From: Smallanthus sonchifolius
Lineage: Eukaryota; Streptophyta; Magnoliopsida; Asterales; Asteraceae
Length of the DNA: 64,000 nt
Direction: 5' to 3'
NCBI GenBank assembly: GCA_023525975.1
Contig: CM042019.1
Location: forward strand, 78,924,344 to 78,988,343
Shown piece by piece: positions 31,633 through 43,564 of the stretch. The notes below the pieces were generated by a model. The model did no database searches. It was not told the origin of the DNA and saw only the letters and a list, made by a program, of their open reading frames with translations. A program made the position numbers and the translations under genes. Positions within the stretch are counted from its first letter, which is position 1. Each line of letters opens with the position of its first letter.

Positions 31633-34600
31633 TTATACGTTAAACAATTGAGGGTATAGTCCCCTCATCTCAACTTCTTTTTCCCATGTCGCTTCTAACC
31701 CTTTTCTATGCTTCCATTGTACTTTAACTAATTGAATCAACTTATTGCGTAGTCGTTTCTCAGCTCGGTCAATAATGGCTATTGGTTCCTCCACATAATT
31801 TATACTGTTATCTACTTCGATCTCGTCGTAAGGTATTTGAGCTGTGTTGTCAGCTAGGCACTTGAGTAAGTGCGACACATGGAACGTAGGGTGTATTCCA
31901 CTAAGCTCAACGGGTAGGTCGAGTCTGTAAGCAACTTGACCCACTCTCGCTAAAATCTTGAAAGGTCCGACAAACCTTGGACTTAGTTTGCCACGTTTTC
32001 TGAATCGAATGATTCCTTTCCATGGTGATACCTTTAACAGTACCATGTCCCCCACTTGAAACACTAAATCCCTCCTTCTCTTATCCGCGTATGATTTCTG
32101 TCTGTCTTTTGCGGCTTTCATTCGAGCCTTGATTTGCTCAAACTTCTCGGAAGTAGCTTTGACCACTTCGAGACTAGCAAAATCCTTTTGTCCAATTTCC
32201 CCCCAACAAACCGGGGTCCTACATCTCCTCCCATACAACATTTCAAATGGCGGCATGCCAATAGTTGATTGATAGCTGTTGTTATATGAAAATTCTGCCA
32301 ATGGTACATGGCTGTCCCAGCTCCCACCGAAGTCAATTATACAGGCCCGGAGCATGTCCTCCAAGGTCTGAATGGTCCTTTCCGATTATCCATCGGTTTG
32401 GGGGTGGTAAGCGGTGCTAGTGTTCAGTCTAGTGCCCATTGCTTCTTTGAATTTCTTCCAAAACCTTGACGTGAATCTAGTATCCCTGTCGGACACAATC
32501 GACAGTGGCATACCGTGTCTGCTCACAATTTCCTTGATAAATATTTCTGCAAGCTTTTCAGACGATGAAGTCTCACGTATTGGAAAGAAGTGAGCACTCT
32601 TTGTTAAGCGGTCGACGATCACCCAAATGGCATCATTGCCTTTAGCTGTTCGCGATAGCTTGGTAATGAAGTCCATCGTGATCTCCTCCCACTTCCATTC
32701 CGGTATTGGTAAATGTTGCATTTTACCGCATGGTTTCTGGTGTTCGGCCTTAACTAGAGAACACGTTAGGCACTTGTTCACGTACTCGGTCACATCATTC
32801 TTCATGTCGGGCCACCAGTACTCTTTCTTCAAGTCTTGATACATTTTGTTTATCCCGGGGTGGATAGAATAGCGGGACTTATGGGCCTCATCTAGTATTT
32901 TGGCTCTAAGCTCGCCAACCTTAGGTATCCACATCCGGCCAAACCTAGTTCGTACACCGTATGCATTTGCATCCAAATTCCTTTGTTGTCCTACTATTCT
33001 TTCTCGTTTTATATTTCTTTCTAATAGTGCTTCATCTTGTGCCTTTGATATTTCACTAATCAAATCTGGCGTTATAATCAGCTGACACGCTTTGATCCGT
33101 ATAGGTTCCGATTCTTCCTTTCTGCTTAAAGAGTCAGCCACTACGTTTGGCTTGCCTGGATGGTACAATATCTCACAATTATAGTCCTTCAGTAGCTCTA
33201 ACCACCTCCTTTGTCTCATGTTTAATTCCTTTTGTTCGAAAAAGTACTTCAGGCTTTTGTGATCGGAGTAAATGGTGCATTTAACTCCATACACATAGTG
33301 CCTCCATATTTTCAACGCGAAAACTACTGCCGCCAACTCTAGATCGTGAGTTGGGTAGTTAACCTCATGAATCTTTAGTTGTCACGAGGCGTAAGCAATT
33401 ACCTTTCCTCGTTGCATAAGTACGCATCCTAAACCTTGACCCGAAGCGTCAGAGTAGACTACCAAGTCTTCATTTCCCTCAGGTAGTGTCAAGACTGGAG
33501 CTTGGGTTAATCGTGTCTTAAGTTCCTCAAACGCGTTGTTTTGGGTTGGACCCCATTCATATTTTACTTCCTTCCATGTCAGTTTAGTTAGTGGCGAGGC
33601 TATCCTCGAGAAATCTTGAATGAACCTCTGATAGTAGCCTGCCAATCCTAGAAAACTTCGTATCTCTGTTGGTGTCTTCGGGATGTTCCATTCCTTTACT
33701 GCCTCAATCTTTACAGGATCTACCATGATGCCGTTTGGGTTTATCACATGACCTAGGAATTGGACTTCCCTAAGCCAGAAAGCGCATTTGGAAAATTTTG
33801 CATACAACTTTTCCTGCTTTAGCACCTTCAAAACCTCTCTTAGGTGACAGTGGTGATCACCCTCGTTTTTCGAATATATCAGTATGTCGTCTATAAAAAC
33901 TGTCACTGATCGATCCAACATTGGTCGACATACTCTGTTCATCAAGTCCATGAACGCTGCTGGTGCGTTGGTCAATCCGATGGACATCACGAGAAATTCA
34001 TAATGCCCATAACGTGTGCGAAACGCGGTCTTTGGTACGTCTTCTTCTCTTACTTTCAACTGATGGTAACCCGACCTAAGATCGATCTTTGAGAACCAAC
34101 TCGCACTTTGCAGTTGATCAAAAAGGTCGTCTATTCTAGGCAGTGGGTATTTGTTCTTTACTCTCCTCTTGTTCAATTCGCGGTAGTCAATGCACATGCT
34201 GCCATCCTTCTTCTTTACAAATAGTACCGGAGCTCCCCATGGTGAAATGCTCGGTCTGATAAATCATTTTTTCTGTTAACTCCTCTAGTTGAGACATCAA
34301 TTCTTTCATTTCTGACAGAGCCAATCGGTAGGGGGCTTTGGCAACGGGCTCAGCTCCTTGCAGAAAGTCAATCTGAAATTCTATTTCCCGATCGGGTGGC
34401 AACCCAGGTAGATCCTCAGGGAATACTTCCGAAAAGTTGCATACCACGAGTACATTCTTTAGTTCTTTCATTGTCATTCTATCGTCAATAACATACGCCA
34501 TATAAGCTTCATAACCGCGCCTCATGTAACTTTCGGCCTTGATCATCGAAATGACGTTCGGCATCGTGCAATTCCAATCCCCGTAAAACGTTATTGGACT

Positions 34601-34681
34601 GCCTCTAGGAGCTTTGAGGTGTATCCTCTTACGTTTACATATGATTTGAGCTTCATTAGCAGCTAGCCAATCCATACCCAA
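31633..34681 (-). pseudogene. pol: pol of gypsy D (RT, RNase H, integrase, chromodomain tail)
   Basis: Same domain order as A: GMDWLAANEA, RT with SKIDLRSGYHQL and FIDDILIYSK, RNase H with YSDASGQGLG, integrase zinc finger (KEYWWPDMK intact here), the DDE core, and HPTFHVSHLLKCL with a tail complete to LYPQLFNV at 31633. Breaks are a frameshift near 34190-34270 (loss of bases around FIKPG and the MRMCIDY region), TGA at 33382-33384 between AYAS and QLK, and TAA at 32386-32388 inside the TDGQSER integrase motif. The last two are identical in element G. Confidence 0.92.
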
Positions 34682-35342
34682 TACTATATCGAATCATCCT
34701 AAGGTGAGAAGGAATAATCTAGAAGGAAACTTATGGCCATCTATTTCTATGATGCAATCCTCTGTTACTTGGAATACTGCCGAATGTTTACCAATGGCAG
34801 TTTGTACGCTAAAGGCCTTTAGTATGGTGTTGATAGTGCAATCTAGTTTATGACTAAATGCATTGGATATAAAGCTTTTACTAGCACCAGATTCAAATTA
34901 AATAGCAGCATGTTCATCATTTACTAGGAACGTACCTGATACAACATCAGGGTTTCCCCTTTCTTCCTCCTCGGTCAGGGCGTAGGCTCTAGTCCTAGCC
35001 TTCGGCTGTTCCCTTTCAGCTTCCTTTTCCTTTCGCGAACCGGATTGTCTGGTTTTCCTGACATCCCTAGTCAGGTGTCCATATCTTCCACAACGTTGGC
35101 ACTTGACGTCCTTTATGCAGTCTCAGGAGTAGTGCCCCGGCCTCCCACATTTGTAACACATGGTTGTGCCAACTAAACATTCGCCTTGGTGTTTCCTTGA
35201 GCATTTCTTACAAACTTCATACTCTTCTGCCCTAGGCTTCTTCACCTCAGCGGTGTAGTTTCCCTTCCCATTTCCTTTGAACGAGTTCTCCCATTTCCAT
35301 TTCGGAGCTTCGGGAGCTATGTCCTCGTTAGCATAATCGTCA
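34682..35342 (-). pseudogene. gag: gag C-terminus and protease start of gypsy D
   Basis: Nucleocapsid remnant with a CCHC-type knuckle (CYKCGRPGHYS region, about 35160-35120) and an RTRAYAL linker. The protease is dead: the catalytic DSG is ESG (GAA at 34892-34894), preceded by an in-frame TAA at 34898-34900. The sequence stops at 35342, in the middle of a gag segment (GTCTATGACGATTATGC), where the S15 transposon copy begins. Confidence 0.8.
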
Positions 35343-37467
35343 TAGACTTTGTACGAACCATGTAATTTCTATCCATTTAAACTAATGAATATTATCACAC
35401 ACCGATGTAAATAATTGTAACTACTATATTTTGGTTTTTTGTTAAACACACTTGAAACCTCATGAAACTCGCCTTTGAATAAGTATAGGTATATCAACAA
35501 ATAGTATTTCCCTTTATTTTTTTTAAAACAATTACACTAATGAAAATCTGCTAACACTAATGTAACTTAGATTAAGGTACATTATACCTGTTTTTGGTTC
35601 GTCTTGTGTCAGCCCCATGCTAAAACTTGGTGCACCTAGATCCTCATTGTTCAAAGTCCCCCCCCCCCCCCCCCCCGCCCCTTTCTTTTTTTTAAACCCT
35701 TTACAACATCATCAATCTCGCCTGTAAATTAGTACATGTATATAATCAATAAACTGTACAGACTATGTAATTTCAAAACATTTACACTAATGAAAATTAT
35801 CATACACCGATGTAAATAATTGTAACTACTATAATTTGGTATCCACTATATTTTTTGAAAATGGATAAATTTTTATATGTTTGACTAGCTGTTTTTTATT
35901 AAAGTTAACTTTATGAAAATATAAAAAAGGATATTTTATTAAAATCTTGCAAAATTTTTTTTTTTATGTCCATCATTTGCTCCCAATTTGTCCACTTGTT
36001 GTTCATTATCTATTTACAGCAATGTAAACAAAAATACTTAAATTTTATGACAAAATTCAACAAAAAGTTTTTCTTCTAAGTTAAAATTAGTATTAGAAGT
36101 AGGTAGAATAATGTTCCATGATTTCAAAAGAAATGCAAGTAATTTTAATTACATAAAAACCAGTCATGTCTATAAAACAAATTACAACTATAATCAAATA
36201 AATTCAATTCTAGATTTCTACCAAGCTGCAATCAGGAATATCAAAATTCAACAACTGAGACAATTTAAACCTCTACTACTTCAATTTCATCAAATAAATG
36301 CACAGAGAATATAATCATTCATTTATATATTTCACAAAATCAATGTAACAAAACATATGAATAAAATCATAAAAATAGTTGAATAAACATACAGCTTTTT
36401 GGAGTTTCTTAATCAACTCCATAGGCTTCCTCTTCATACCTCTATGAAACCTACAAATGCACAAATTAAACACAAATAAAAAGCAGATCCAACAAAATCT
36501 ACAACAATTTTGTACAAAACACGCATCAATATACCTTCTGCGAGCACGAGCAGTGAAGAGATTCACAAGTTCATCAGTGGATATATCAAGCAGAGCATCC
36601 AAATCGAAACCTTTGAAACTGAATTTCTTAAACGTCCTCTTCTTGATTGCAGAAATTTTAGGGCTTTCCCCAAATCCTGCATAAAAAAAGTGTCATTAAT
36701 AACAAATTTGATATTTTGAAAAGATAACTAACATAAATCCATTACATCACTAACAAATTGCCGTTCATATATCAAAACCCTAAAATCCATAAGAAGTGAA
36801 ATTGAAAATAGCCTACCTCCACCGCAAGACCCGTACCTCCACCGTTCATATATCAAAACCCTACCTCCAACGCAAGACTCGTACGACCACCACCGTACAA
36901 CCCCTTATTCGCATCTGCCCCAACTACCAAAGTAACCCACACATCCTTCGCCGTCATTGAGTAGCTGGAGTCCCTGTCACCACCGTTTATCTTCAAATGC
37001 ACCGGAAATGAATAGGATTCCCGTCTCTCTCACCCTAGCGGGCAACCCATGCTTAAATCAGAGCATTTCATTGAGGTGGTGGTGAAGGTTGTGGTCTCGG
37101 GTGGCTGCCGACGAAGAAGAGAAGAAGAGAAGAAGAAAATGAATTCTCTGATGTTGGCGGCTGCAAACATATGGAGATTAGGTTATGTGATTACATGTAA
37201 AAGGCATGGGAAAGAAAAACAAGGATAAATGAGTATCGAGAAGCGGAAGAGGAATGTAAGGAGGAGTCAAATCATCTGATAAAGCACCGAAAATATCAGA
37301 ATTGTTTTGACTATTTTACCCTTTACAACATTTTTGTTTTTTCAAGAAGTATTTTAATTCTCTCATTTAATCTTAACCATAGGATGAAGTTAGGAGTAGT
37401 TGATCATTGTTTGTGGTGTAGTTTTAGGGTTTTTAATCTAAGAGTGGGTTTTGATAGGATCTCTACC
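35343..37467 (-). mobile_element. Fourth copy of the S15-capturing TIR transposon, with its right end
   Basis: It begins at a point that corresponds to about 9883 in unit 1, so the left ~780 bp are missing. It then runs in parallel with the tandem units through the S15 fragment. It continues beyond the point where the units break off (36602) for another 865 bp to an inverted copy of the terminal repeat (37420-37467, ending GGATCTCTACC) and a TA tract. Together the copies imply an original element of about 2.9 kb with ~47-bp terminal inverted repeats. A C-homopolymer of about 18 bases lies at 35658-35676. 36690-37400 holds no recognised gene; the stretch 37080-37160 (purine-rich GAAGAAGAG) could be another captured exon. 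Confidence 0.8.
36393..36676 (-). pseudogene. RPS15: Captured fragment of 40S ribosomal protein S15, copy 4 (most complete)
   Basis: It has more of the gene than the tandem copies. The first exon piece (36676-36535) reads IKKRTFKKFSFKGFDLDALL and on to STDELVNLFTARARRR. It follows a good splice acceptor (TTTTTTTATGCAG) at 36677-36690. The 84-bp intron and the second exon (36450-36393) follow. Upstream residues (GESPKISA) do not resemble the usual S15 N-terminus, so that part has diverged or belongs to another exon. Captured with introns, so from genomic DNA. Confidence 0.85.
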
Positions 37468-37482
37468 ATATATATATATATA

Positions 37483-37874
37483 AGGAAGACATCAAGAGAA
37501 AACCACAAAGTTATACGAAAACCGAGAAACCGTTAAAATCCAATCAAATAATTTATATTTTTTTTTATTTTTTTAAGTCATTTCTAAGTATATTAATATA
37601 ATATTACACAATTTACCAAAAAATTATTTTACGTCTTGTGTTTTACGTATACGTAACCGCAATTTTTTTGTTTTCTGTTTACGTATACGTAACACTATGT
37701 GTTACGTATACGTAATCCAATACTTAAATGATTTTTTTGGTAAAAATGTGTAATATTACATTCATACTCTTATAAATAAATAAAAATAAATATTATTATA
37801 TGATTGGTTAAAATTAGTTTTTAGTGGTTTTCTCGTTTTTTGTCTAACTATGTGGTTTTCTCTGGAACACCCCC
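37483..37874. mobile_element. 392-bp foldback MITE in a (TA)n tract
   Basis: A non-coding element whose two halves are inverted copies for most of its length. The left end AGGAAGACATCAAGAGAAAA matches the inverted right end GGGGGTGTTCCAGAGAAAAC, and further inward AATATAATATTACACA is mirrored by the sequence near 37750. The middle holds three copies of TTACGTATACGTAA (about 37645, 37680, 37706), itself a palindrome. It is bordered by TATATATA on both sides. It directly neighbours the right end of the S15 transposon in the same TA tract. Confidence 0.8.
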
Positions 37875-37883
37875 TATATATAT

Positions 37884-39454
37884 ATAATGCTAACCATTTT
37901 AATGCTAACCAATCCATACCCAATACTATATTGAATCCTCCTAAGGTAAGAAGGAATACTCTAGAAGGAAACTTATGGCCCTCTATTTCGATGATGCAAT
38001 CCTCAGTCACTTGGAATAGTGCCGAATTTTTACTAACGGCAGTTTGTACGCTAAAGGCCCTTATTATGGTGTTGATAGTGCAATCTAGTTTACGACTAAA
38101 GGCATTTGAAATAAAGCTTTTACTAGCACCAGAGTCAAATAAAATAGCAGCATGTTCATCATTAACTAGAAACGTACCTGACACAACATCAGGGTTTCCA
38201 CTTGCTTCCTCCTCACTCAGGGCGTAGGCCCGAGTCCTAGCCTTTGGCTGTTCCTGTTCCTTCTCTTTCCCCGAACTAGATTGTCCAGCTTTCCTGCAAT
38301 CCTTAGCCAGATGTTCATACTTCCCACAACCTTGGCACTTGACATCCCTTAAGCACTATCGGGAGAAGTTCCCCGACCTCCCGAACTTATAGCACATGGT
38401 GGTGCCAACACGGCACTCGCCAAGATGTTGTCTTCCACATTTCTTGAAAGTTTCATACTCATCTGACGTTGGTTTCTTAATCTCAGTTACTATATTCCTT
38501 TTCCAGTGCCCCTAGATGGGTTCTCCCACTTCCTCTTTTACGTCTCAGGTGTCGGGTCCTCATTAGCATAATCGTTATAGACGATTCCACTCAGATTCAC
38601 TACTGACTCGAAGGTCGAGGGTAGCTTAACTTTCACATGGACACGGACCCGCTGTGGCAGACCCTTGACATAGTACTTGATCAGTCGGTCCTCAGTTTCT
38701 ACCAGGTGGGGTACCAATTGAGCCAGCTAATTAAAACTGGAAGTGTACTGGCGATGAGTCTTGCTGCCAGCCTTGAAGTTCAGGAATTCATTCTCCACAC
38801 GATCAATCTCGTTTTGTGGACAAAACTTTTAGATTATCAGCTTCTTCAGGTCTTCCCAGGTCATCCTGCTAAGAGCATTTGGTGACTTAGTCCTTTGAAT
38901 GTTCCTCCACCAACTCTGTGCCTCGTTGGTGAAAGAGTGAGCCACATACTTAACAGCTTGATTGGGTCGACACTCGCTTATGTTGATCACGCCGTTCATC
39001 CTCTCGATCCATTCGAATGTAGCCACCGAATCCTTGTTCCCGTCAAACTTGTACGGGTCAGCGTCCTTGAACCCTTTGTAAGTACACCCTCGGGTGTTCA
39101 GTACCACCTTCACTTCATCACCATCACTGTCATACATCTTCTCCTCGTGGTTCTCTTCCTCCTTGCTTATCTTCAATGCCTCTGATAACAGATCAGGCAA
39201 CACATTTTTCAGAGTTAGTACCACCTCACGGGAAATAGCATCCCAACTTCGGGTTCCAGACCTAGTGATCCTTCATTGCCATCCTCCGGTGGAGTCTCAT
39301 TAGTTTCATGCACACTTTCAGTATGTTCCTCGTGCACACTTTCCTTATGTTCAACATGCACGTTTTCCTCATCATTACGCCTTTGGTTCAATGGCGGTCT
39401 ACCGACTCGGCCTATACGACCGCGTCGAGTTCCGGTTCTTCTTCTACCAGCCAT
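37884..39454 (-). pseudogene. gag: gag and protease of gypsy E
   Basis: The best-preserved gag of this gypsy family in the window. ATG at 39454 starts MAGRRRTGTRRGRIGRVG, a basic arm. An acidic stretch with repeated ESVHE follows, then a frameshift near 39225 and the retrotransposon gag domain 39224-38829 (YKFDGNKDSVATFEWIERM, SWWRNIQRTK). An in-frame TAA is at 38829-38831 and a knuckle region near 38400-38330. The protease is at 38184-37884 with HAAILFDSGASKSFISNAF (catalytic DSG intact) and VLGMDWLA. It ends at 37884 near the foldback MITE; RT and the rest are absent. Confidence 0.87.
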
Positions 39455-39789
39455 GATTTCTAATTTCTTGATTGGTATAAAAGGGAATACATCAATGCCG
39501 TTCCTTCAGATCATAGTTTGGAATAGTATGAGCAAGGTAAATTCTTAATTACAGTGACCCGTTTGTGATTAATAATTTGTTTGCTTTTCGGGTTCACAAC
39601 TCTTAACATCAGTAGTGACATTGACATCTAAGCTTTCTAATTTAAGGCACCTATCCCTAACTACAGGCATTAACTTTATCACTTACTTACTGTGTTGCCG
39701 TTGGAAACCCATACTGACATCCATGCGTTGGCCCCATTATCAGTTTGAGTCCAGACATTTAGGGATGTCTGAATCTCTCAAACTATTAC
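39455..39789 (-). other. Untranslated leader of gypsy E
   Basis: No gene. It is about 335 bp between the primer site and the gag ATG, conserved with 550-889 of element A and 50221-50560 of G. Confidence 0.75.
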
Positions 39790-39801
39790 TCTGATACCAA
39801 C
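39790..39801 (-). other. Primer-binding site of gypsy E
   Basis: TCTGATACCAAC on the plus strand, the TTGGTATCAGA type tRNA-Met site directly beside the LTR end at 39803. Confidence 0.85.
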
Positions 39802-39802
39802 T

Positions 39803-41788
39803 TGTAAGGCCCCTTTCCCGGGTAACCTCACTTGTTGGATTTACTAAACATAGTCATACATATTGAATTTAAATTAAAAACATTCATGAGTAGCGGAAGC
39901 AAACATCATTTGAATACATAACATAGCAGCGGAAGTCTTAACATTTAAACGTAAAACATTGTCTTAACATAATTTAAAGTGGGATGTCAGTCTCCTGTCG
40001 GGTAGCCATCACGCCTTCGTACGACTCTTCTTTTTGTTACCTGAAATGTATACTAAAAGTCAGCTGACGCTGGTGAGTTCTAGTTTAAGGTAATTAAGTA
40101 TTAGCATTATTTCTTTTGTAAGGATATACATAAATACATATATAAATACACATTATCATATCCTTTGCTTTCATTTATCATTCATATGAGAGTACATATG
40201 AATATGTATTCACCTTTTCTTTCGTTTAACATTCATTGGTCGTACACATATGGGTGATCAACCCGTCATAATCGTTGCGTGAGTCACAAAGACAAAAACC
40301 ATAAGAACTACCGTCGTAGTCCATTACATAAACATCTCGACCCTATAAACCATCCGTCGAAACATTAATCCATCCGGAAACCTTTGTTCGACCGCCTTAA
40401 CCGTCCTACCGTCGTAGTCCGTCTATTCGCCCGTCTGCCCTAGGGCATCCGTTTCCCACGCGAACTATTATCTATGCAACCGTTCTTCCATTATAAGGCA
40501 ATTGCTTCGACCGTCCATTAATGCCTTTCATACGTCCTAGCTGATGAAGGAACGTATTTGTCCCGGTTGCAAAATAGTCGTGTGGTCGTCCGTCTACCGG
40601 AGTAGCTGTTATCATCGAAGCGTCCATAACGTTTACATACATTCATAACATGCGATATATATAAAAATATAGGGCAAGAATTCATTCATTTACGTTATGT
40701 CATTCATTCATTAGTTCTTTGTAAACATACGTTCATTCTTTGTACATCTTTCATTTCATATATATATATATATATCTGCATTTATACATCACGTATGATC
40801 ACATTGGCATTCATGACATATATTCAGTTAGTTTATACACTTCAGCCCCAAAACATTTTAAATTGATTTGCACATACATAGAGGGGGCACATAGAACTCA
40901 CCTGATGAGTGATTTCCTGAATACACCTAGCTGGTCAAAGAGCGTTACTTAAGGTCACACATAATCTGTATAAGCAAGTCATACAAGATAAGCTAATGAA
41001 CCTAAACGACACTTAACATTTCTATTCTAATGAGCAGGCAAACTTAATAAGTTCGCAAGGTTTGGGTATAGGCGAACATGACAAGTTCGCCCATAGTAAG
41101 TTGGTTTTCTTAAACATAGGCGAACTTAGTGATCAAGTTCGCCTCTTTAGGCGAACATAATAGGTGCGAACTTGACCAGCGAACTTAGTAAGTTAGGCGA
41201 ACTTGGGTAAGTTCGCCTCCTTTGAGTTACATGCGAACATAGACCAGCGAACTTAATAAGTTCGCTATTAGGTCCAGGTGAACTTGATAAGTTCGCCTGT
41301 GACTACCTTCTTCTCCAATCAGACCCTAGATCTGGTCGGCCGAATTCGAGGTGCTCAAACCTCAAACTTTTTAAGTTCAAAACGTTCTATTTTCGTCCAT
41401 GAAGCAGAATATGTGATTTTTTTTGAGTTTCATACGTAAAAACTAAACCTTTACTCGACTTTAACCTGAAACCCAACAATTATGAAAACTCAGATTTAAG
41501 CTCGATAGCTACCTGTTTTCACTTCCTTTTCGATGCTATACGATCCAGAGATGATGACAATTGATCCCCGAGCTTTTGAGCCGCTTTCCTTTACTTTCTC
41601 TCTAGACCCGAGACCTCTCTCTAGAAGTTTGCGCAACAAGGAGAAATGAGGAGAGGAGGGCTGCTCGGTGGGCCTAATCAGCCCTCTACTTGCAAGGCCC
41701 AAGCCCGCCTGCTTCTTTTCATATTTTTGTTTTAACTTTTGAGCTTTCGTTTCATTTATTCATTTACCTTTATTTTTGGGATTTTACA
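39803..41788 (-). repeat. 5' LTR of gypsy E
   Basis: 1986 bp, starting TGTAAAATCCC (41788) and ending GGGCCTTACA (39803) in reading direction. It is homologous to the A, D and G LTRs over its promoter-distal half, but its palindrome array is of the GCGAAC type. It contains the CCGTCCG-rich block (40310-40620) and a (TA)n tract at 40759-40775. It is inserted in the pol of element F, with GTAAG at 41789 as the probable target duplication. Confidence 0.9.
41034..41302 (-). repeat. Palindrome array, GCGAAC type, in gypsy E LTR
   Basis: At least six GCGAACTT/AAGTTCGC pairs, e.g. GCGAACTTAATAAGTTCGC near 41245 and a longer-loop pair around 41120 (CGAACTTAGTGATCAAGTTCG). Spacing is less regular than in D. 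The motif is the same as in the copia LTRs, although the host LTR is Ty3/gypsy. Confidence 0.88.
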
Positions 41789-43564
41789 GTAAGTCCTCGG
41801 GAAAGACTTCAGGAAAGTCTTTAATCACGGGAATATCTTGGGGACTCTTGTCTTTGCCTTTCCGCTCCATAATATGAGCCAAGAATGCCACACATTTCTT
41901 TCATAGGTACTTTCGTGCGGTAGTGCAAGACATCAGTTTGAGTCCCTTTGACGGCTTCTCACCATAAACGTTCAAAATGTCGCCAGAGTCAAGGGGGATA
42001 CGAATATACTTGTCAAAGCATACAACTTCAGCATGATGCTTGGTCAGCCAATCCATGCCTACTATGATGTTGAAACCTCCGAGAGCCATAGGGATAAGAT
42101 TAATCAAGAAGGCATGGTCGTTCGAGTTTAAGGTACAATCTCTAATAATGGTGTCACATGAGATAGAATAACCGTTCGCTACTAAAATATCAAAGGGTTT
42201 GTCTAACTTAGCTCGACTCATAGCAAGTTGTGGTTCAAATTCAAAGGACACAAAACTTCTATTGGAACCAGCGTCAAACAGGATAGAAGCATATTGTTGA
42301 TTAATTGGATACGTACCGTTCACCACATTGTTGTTGGCTTGAGCCTCATTGGCATTGATGTTGAAGGCACGTCCACGGGCTACGGGGTTTGCATTCCCCT
42401 GGTTCACATTTCCCCGATTCATTTTCCCCTGGTTCATATTCCCCTGAATCATGTTGCCCTGGTTCATGTTGGCTTGGTTCACAATGACCAACCTAGGGCA
42501 ACGGTTCTTGAAATGATTTGGGTCATCGCACTCGTAACAAGCACGACCCATAGGGATAGCGGCAGGAGCAGGAACAGGAACGACATGTTGGTAGGTTTGG
42601 TTAACTCGGGGAGTAGCACGACATATGTTAGCCGTATGCCCATAACGTCCACAACCGGTACATAAACGACATGGCATGTTGGTTGTATGATGTTGCTGGA
42701 AAGTGTTGCATAAAGGTAAGGTTCCCCCATATGGCTTCTTATTGGGATTGAAGGTAGTAGGGTCCATTTAGGCTAGAGGAGTAGCAGGTGTGACAATGGA
42801 AAAGTTCCTGCCTTTCCTTTCTTGTTATTGAAGGAAGACTCAGGCTTGGTCTCCCTGGGGGGTTCAGCAGTGGTTTTCTCAAGAGTCTTCTTGGCACCCT
42901 TCTTAGATAGGATTCCTGCCTTAACATGATTGTCTGACAGGGCTGCAGCAAGATGGATGGCTTCTTCAAGGGTGACTGGTTTGCTAACCAAAACAGTATC
43001 CTGAATCTGCATGGGCAGGCCATTGATGTATTTCTCAATAGCTCGGGAGAGAGGAGTGACCATATGAGGCACTAAGAGGCTAAGTTCATGAAAACGGGTG
43101 GTGTAGGCAAGGCTTTCACCGCTGTCTTGTTTGAGATCCCAGAACTCGGCTTCCAGTTTCTTGACTTCATTACGAGGGCAAAACTCACCAGTCATGAGCG
43201 TCTTGACATCAGCCCCAGGTAGGGCTAGAGAAACTTTGATCCCACGGTTACATTTTTCCCCGTTCCACCATGTGAGTGCCCTCTTCTAGAAGACACTAGT
43301 AGCATAACAGACTTTCATGTTCTCAGGACAGTCATCATTGATAAAGGTTCCCTCAATGCTTTCAAACCATTGGAGAAGTCCAGTGGCTCCCTCATTCCCG
43401 TAGAACTTGGTGGGGTTACAGGAGTTGAAGTGTTTGAATGTGCACACCGGGTTTCTTGCTGCAACATTTTGGTTCAGCTGGTTAACCATAGTCGGTAGGA
43501 TTGTAGCCATTTGCTGAATGATCTTGTTGGTGAGGTTGCCCCTACGTTCACGATGGGGAGGCAT
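41789..43564 (-). pseudogene. gag: gag-protease of a different gypsy family, element F
   Basis: ATG at 43564 gives MPPHRERRGNLTNKI, then a gag domain (FKHFNSCNPTKFYGNEGATG, LLQWFESIEGTF). An in-frame TAG at 43286-43288 is followed by FCPRNEVKKLEAEFWDLKQ and FHELSLLVPHMVTP. A frameshift near 42780 leads to two CCHC knuckles (CTGCGRYGHTANIC and CYECDDPNHFKNRC) and an asparagine/methionine-rich linker of NQGNM repeats. The protease reads SILFDAGSNRSFVS with catalytic DAG and VGMDWLTKHHAEVV. A TGA at 41901-41903, then PVIKDFPEVFPEDL, and the frame stops at 41789 where the LTR of E was inserted. RT onward is not in the window. Confidence 0.88.

Larger units (their letters stand above)
15454..35342 (-). 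mobile_element. Ty3/gypsy element D, 3' part, split by a copia insertion
   Basis: Minus-strand gypsy relative of A and G. In reading order it has the end of gag and protease (35342-34682), pol (34681-31633), a polypurine tract (31594-31615) and a 3' LTR (31593-29953 joined to 15752-15454). The front part of gag and the 5' LTR are missing, replaced at 35342 by the S15 transposon copy. A 14.2 kb copia block sits in the LTR. Confidence 0.88.

Noticed and set aside
35658..35676. Long C homopolymer as a functional element
   Set aside because: Sister copies have a variable short C run at the same point (10187, 12347, 14519). It is a slippage tract or sequencing artefact.
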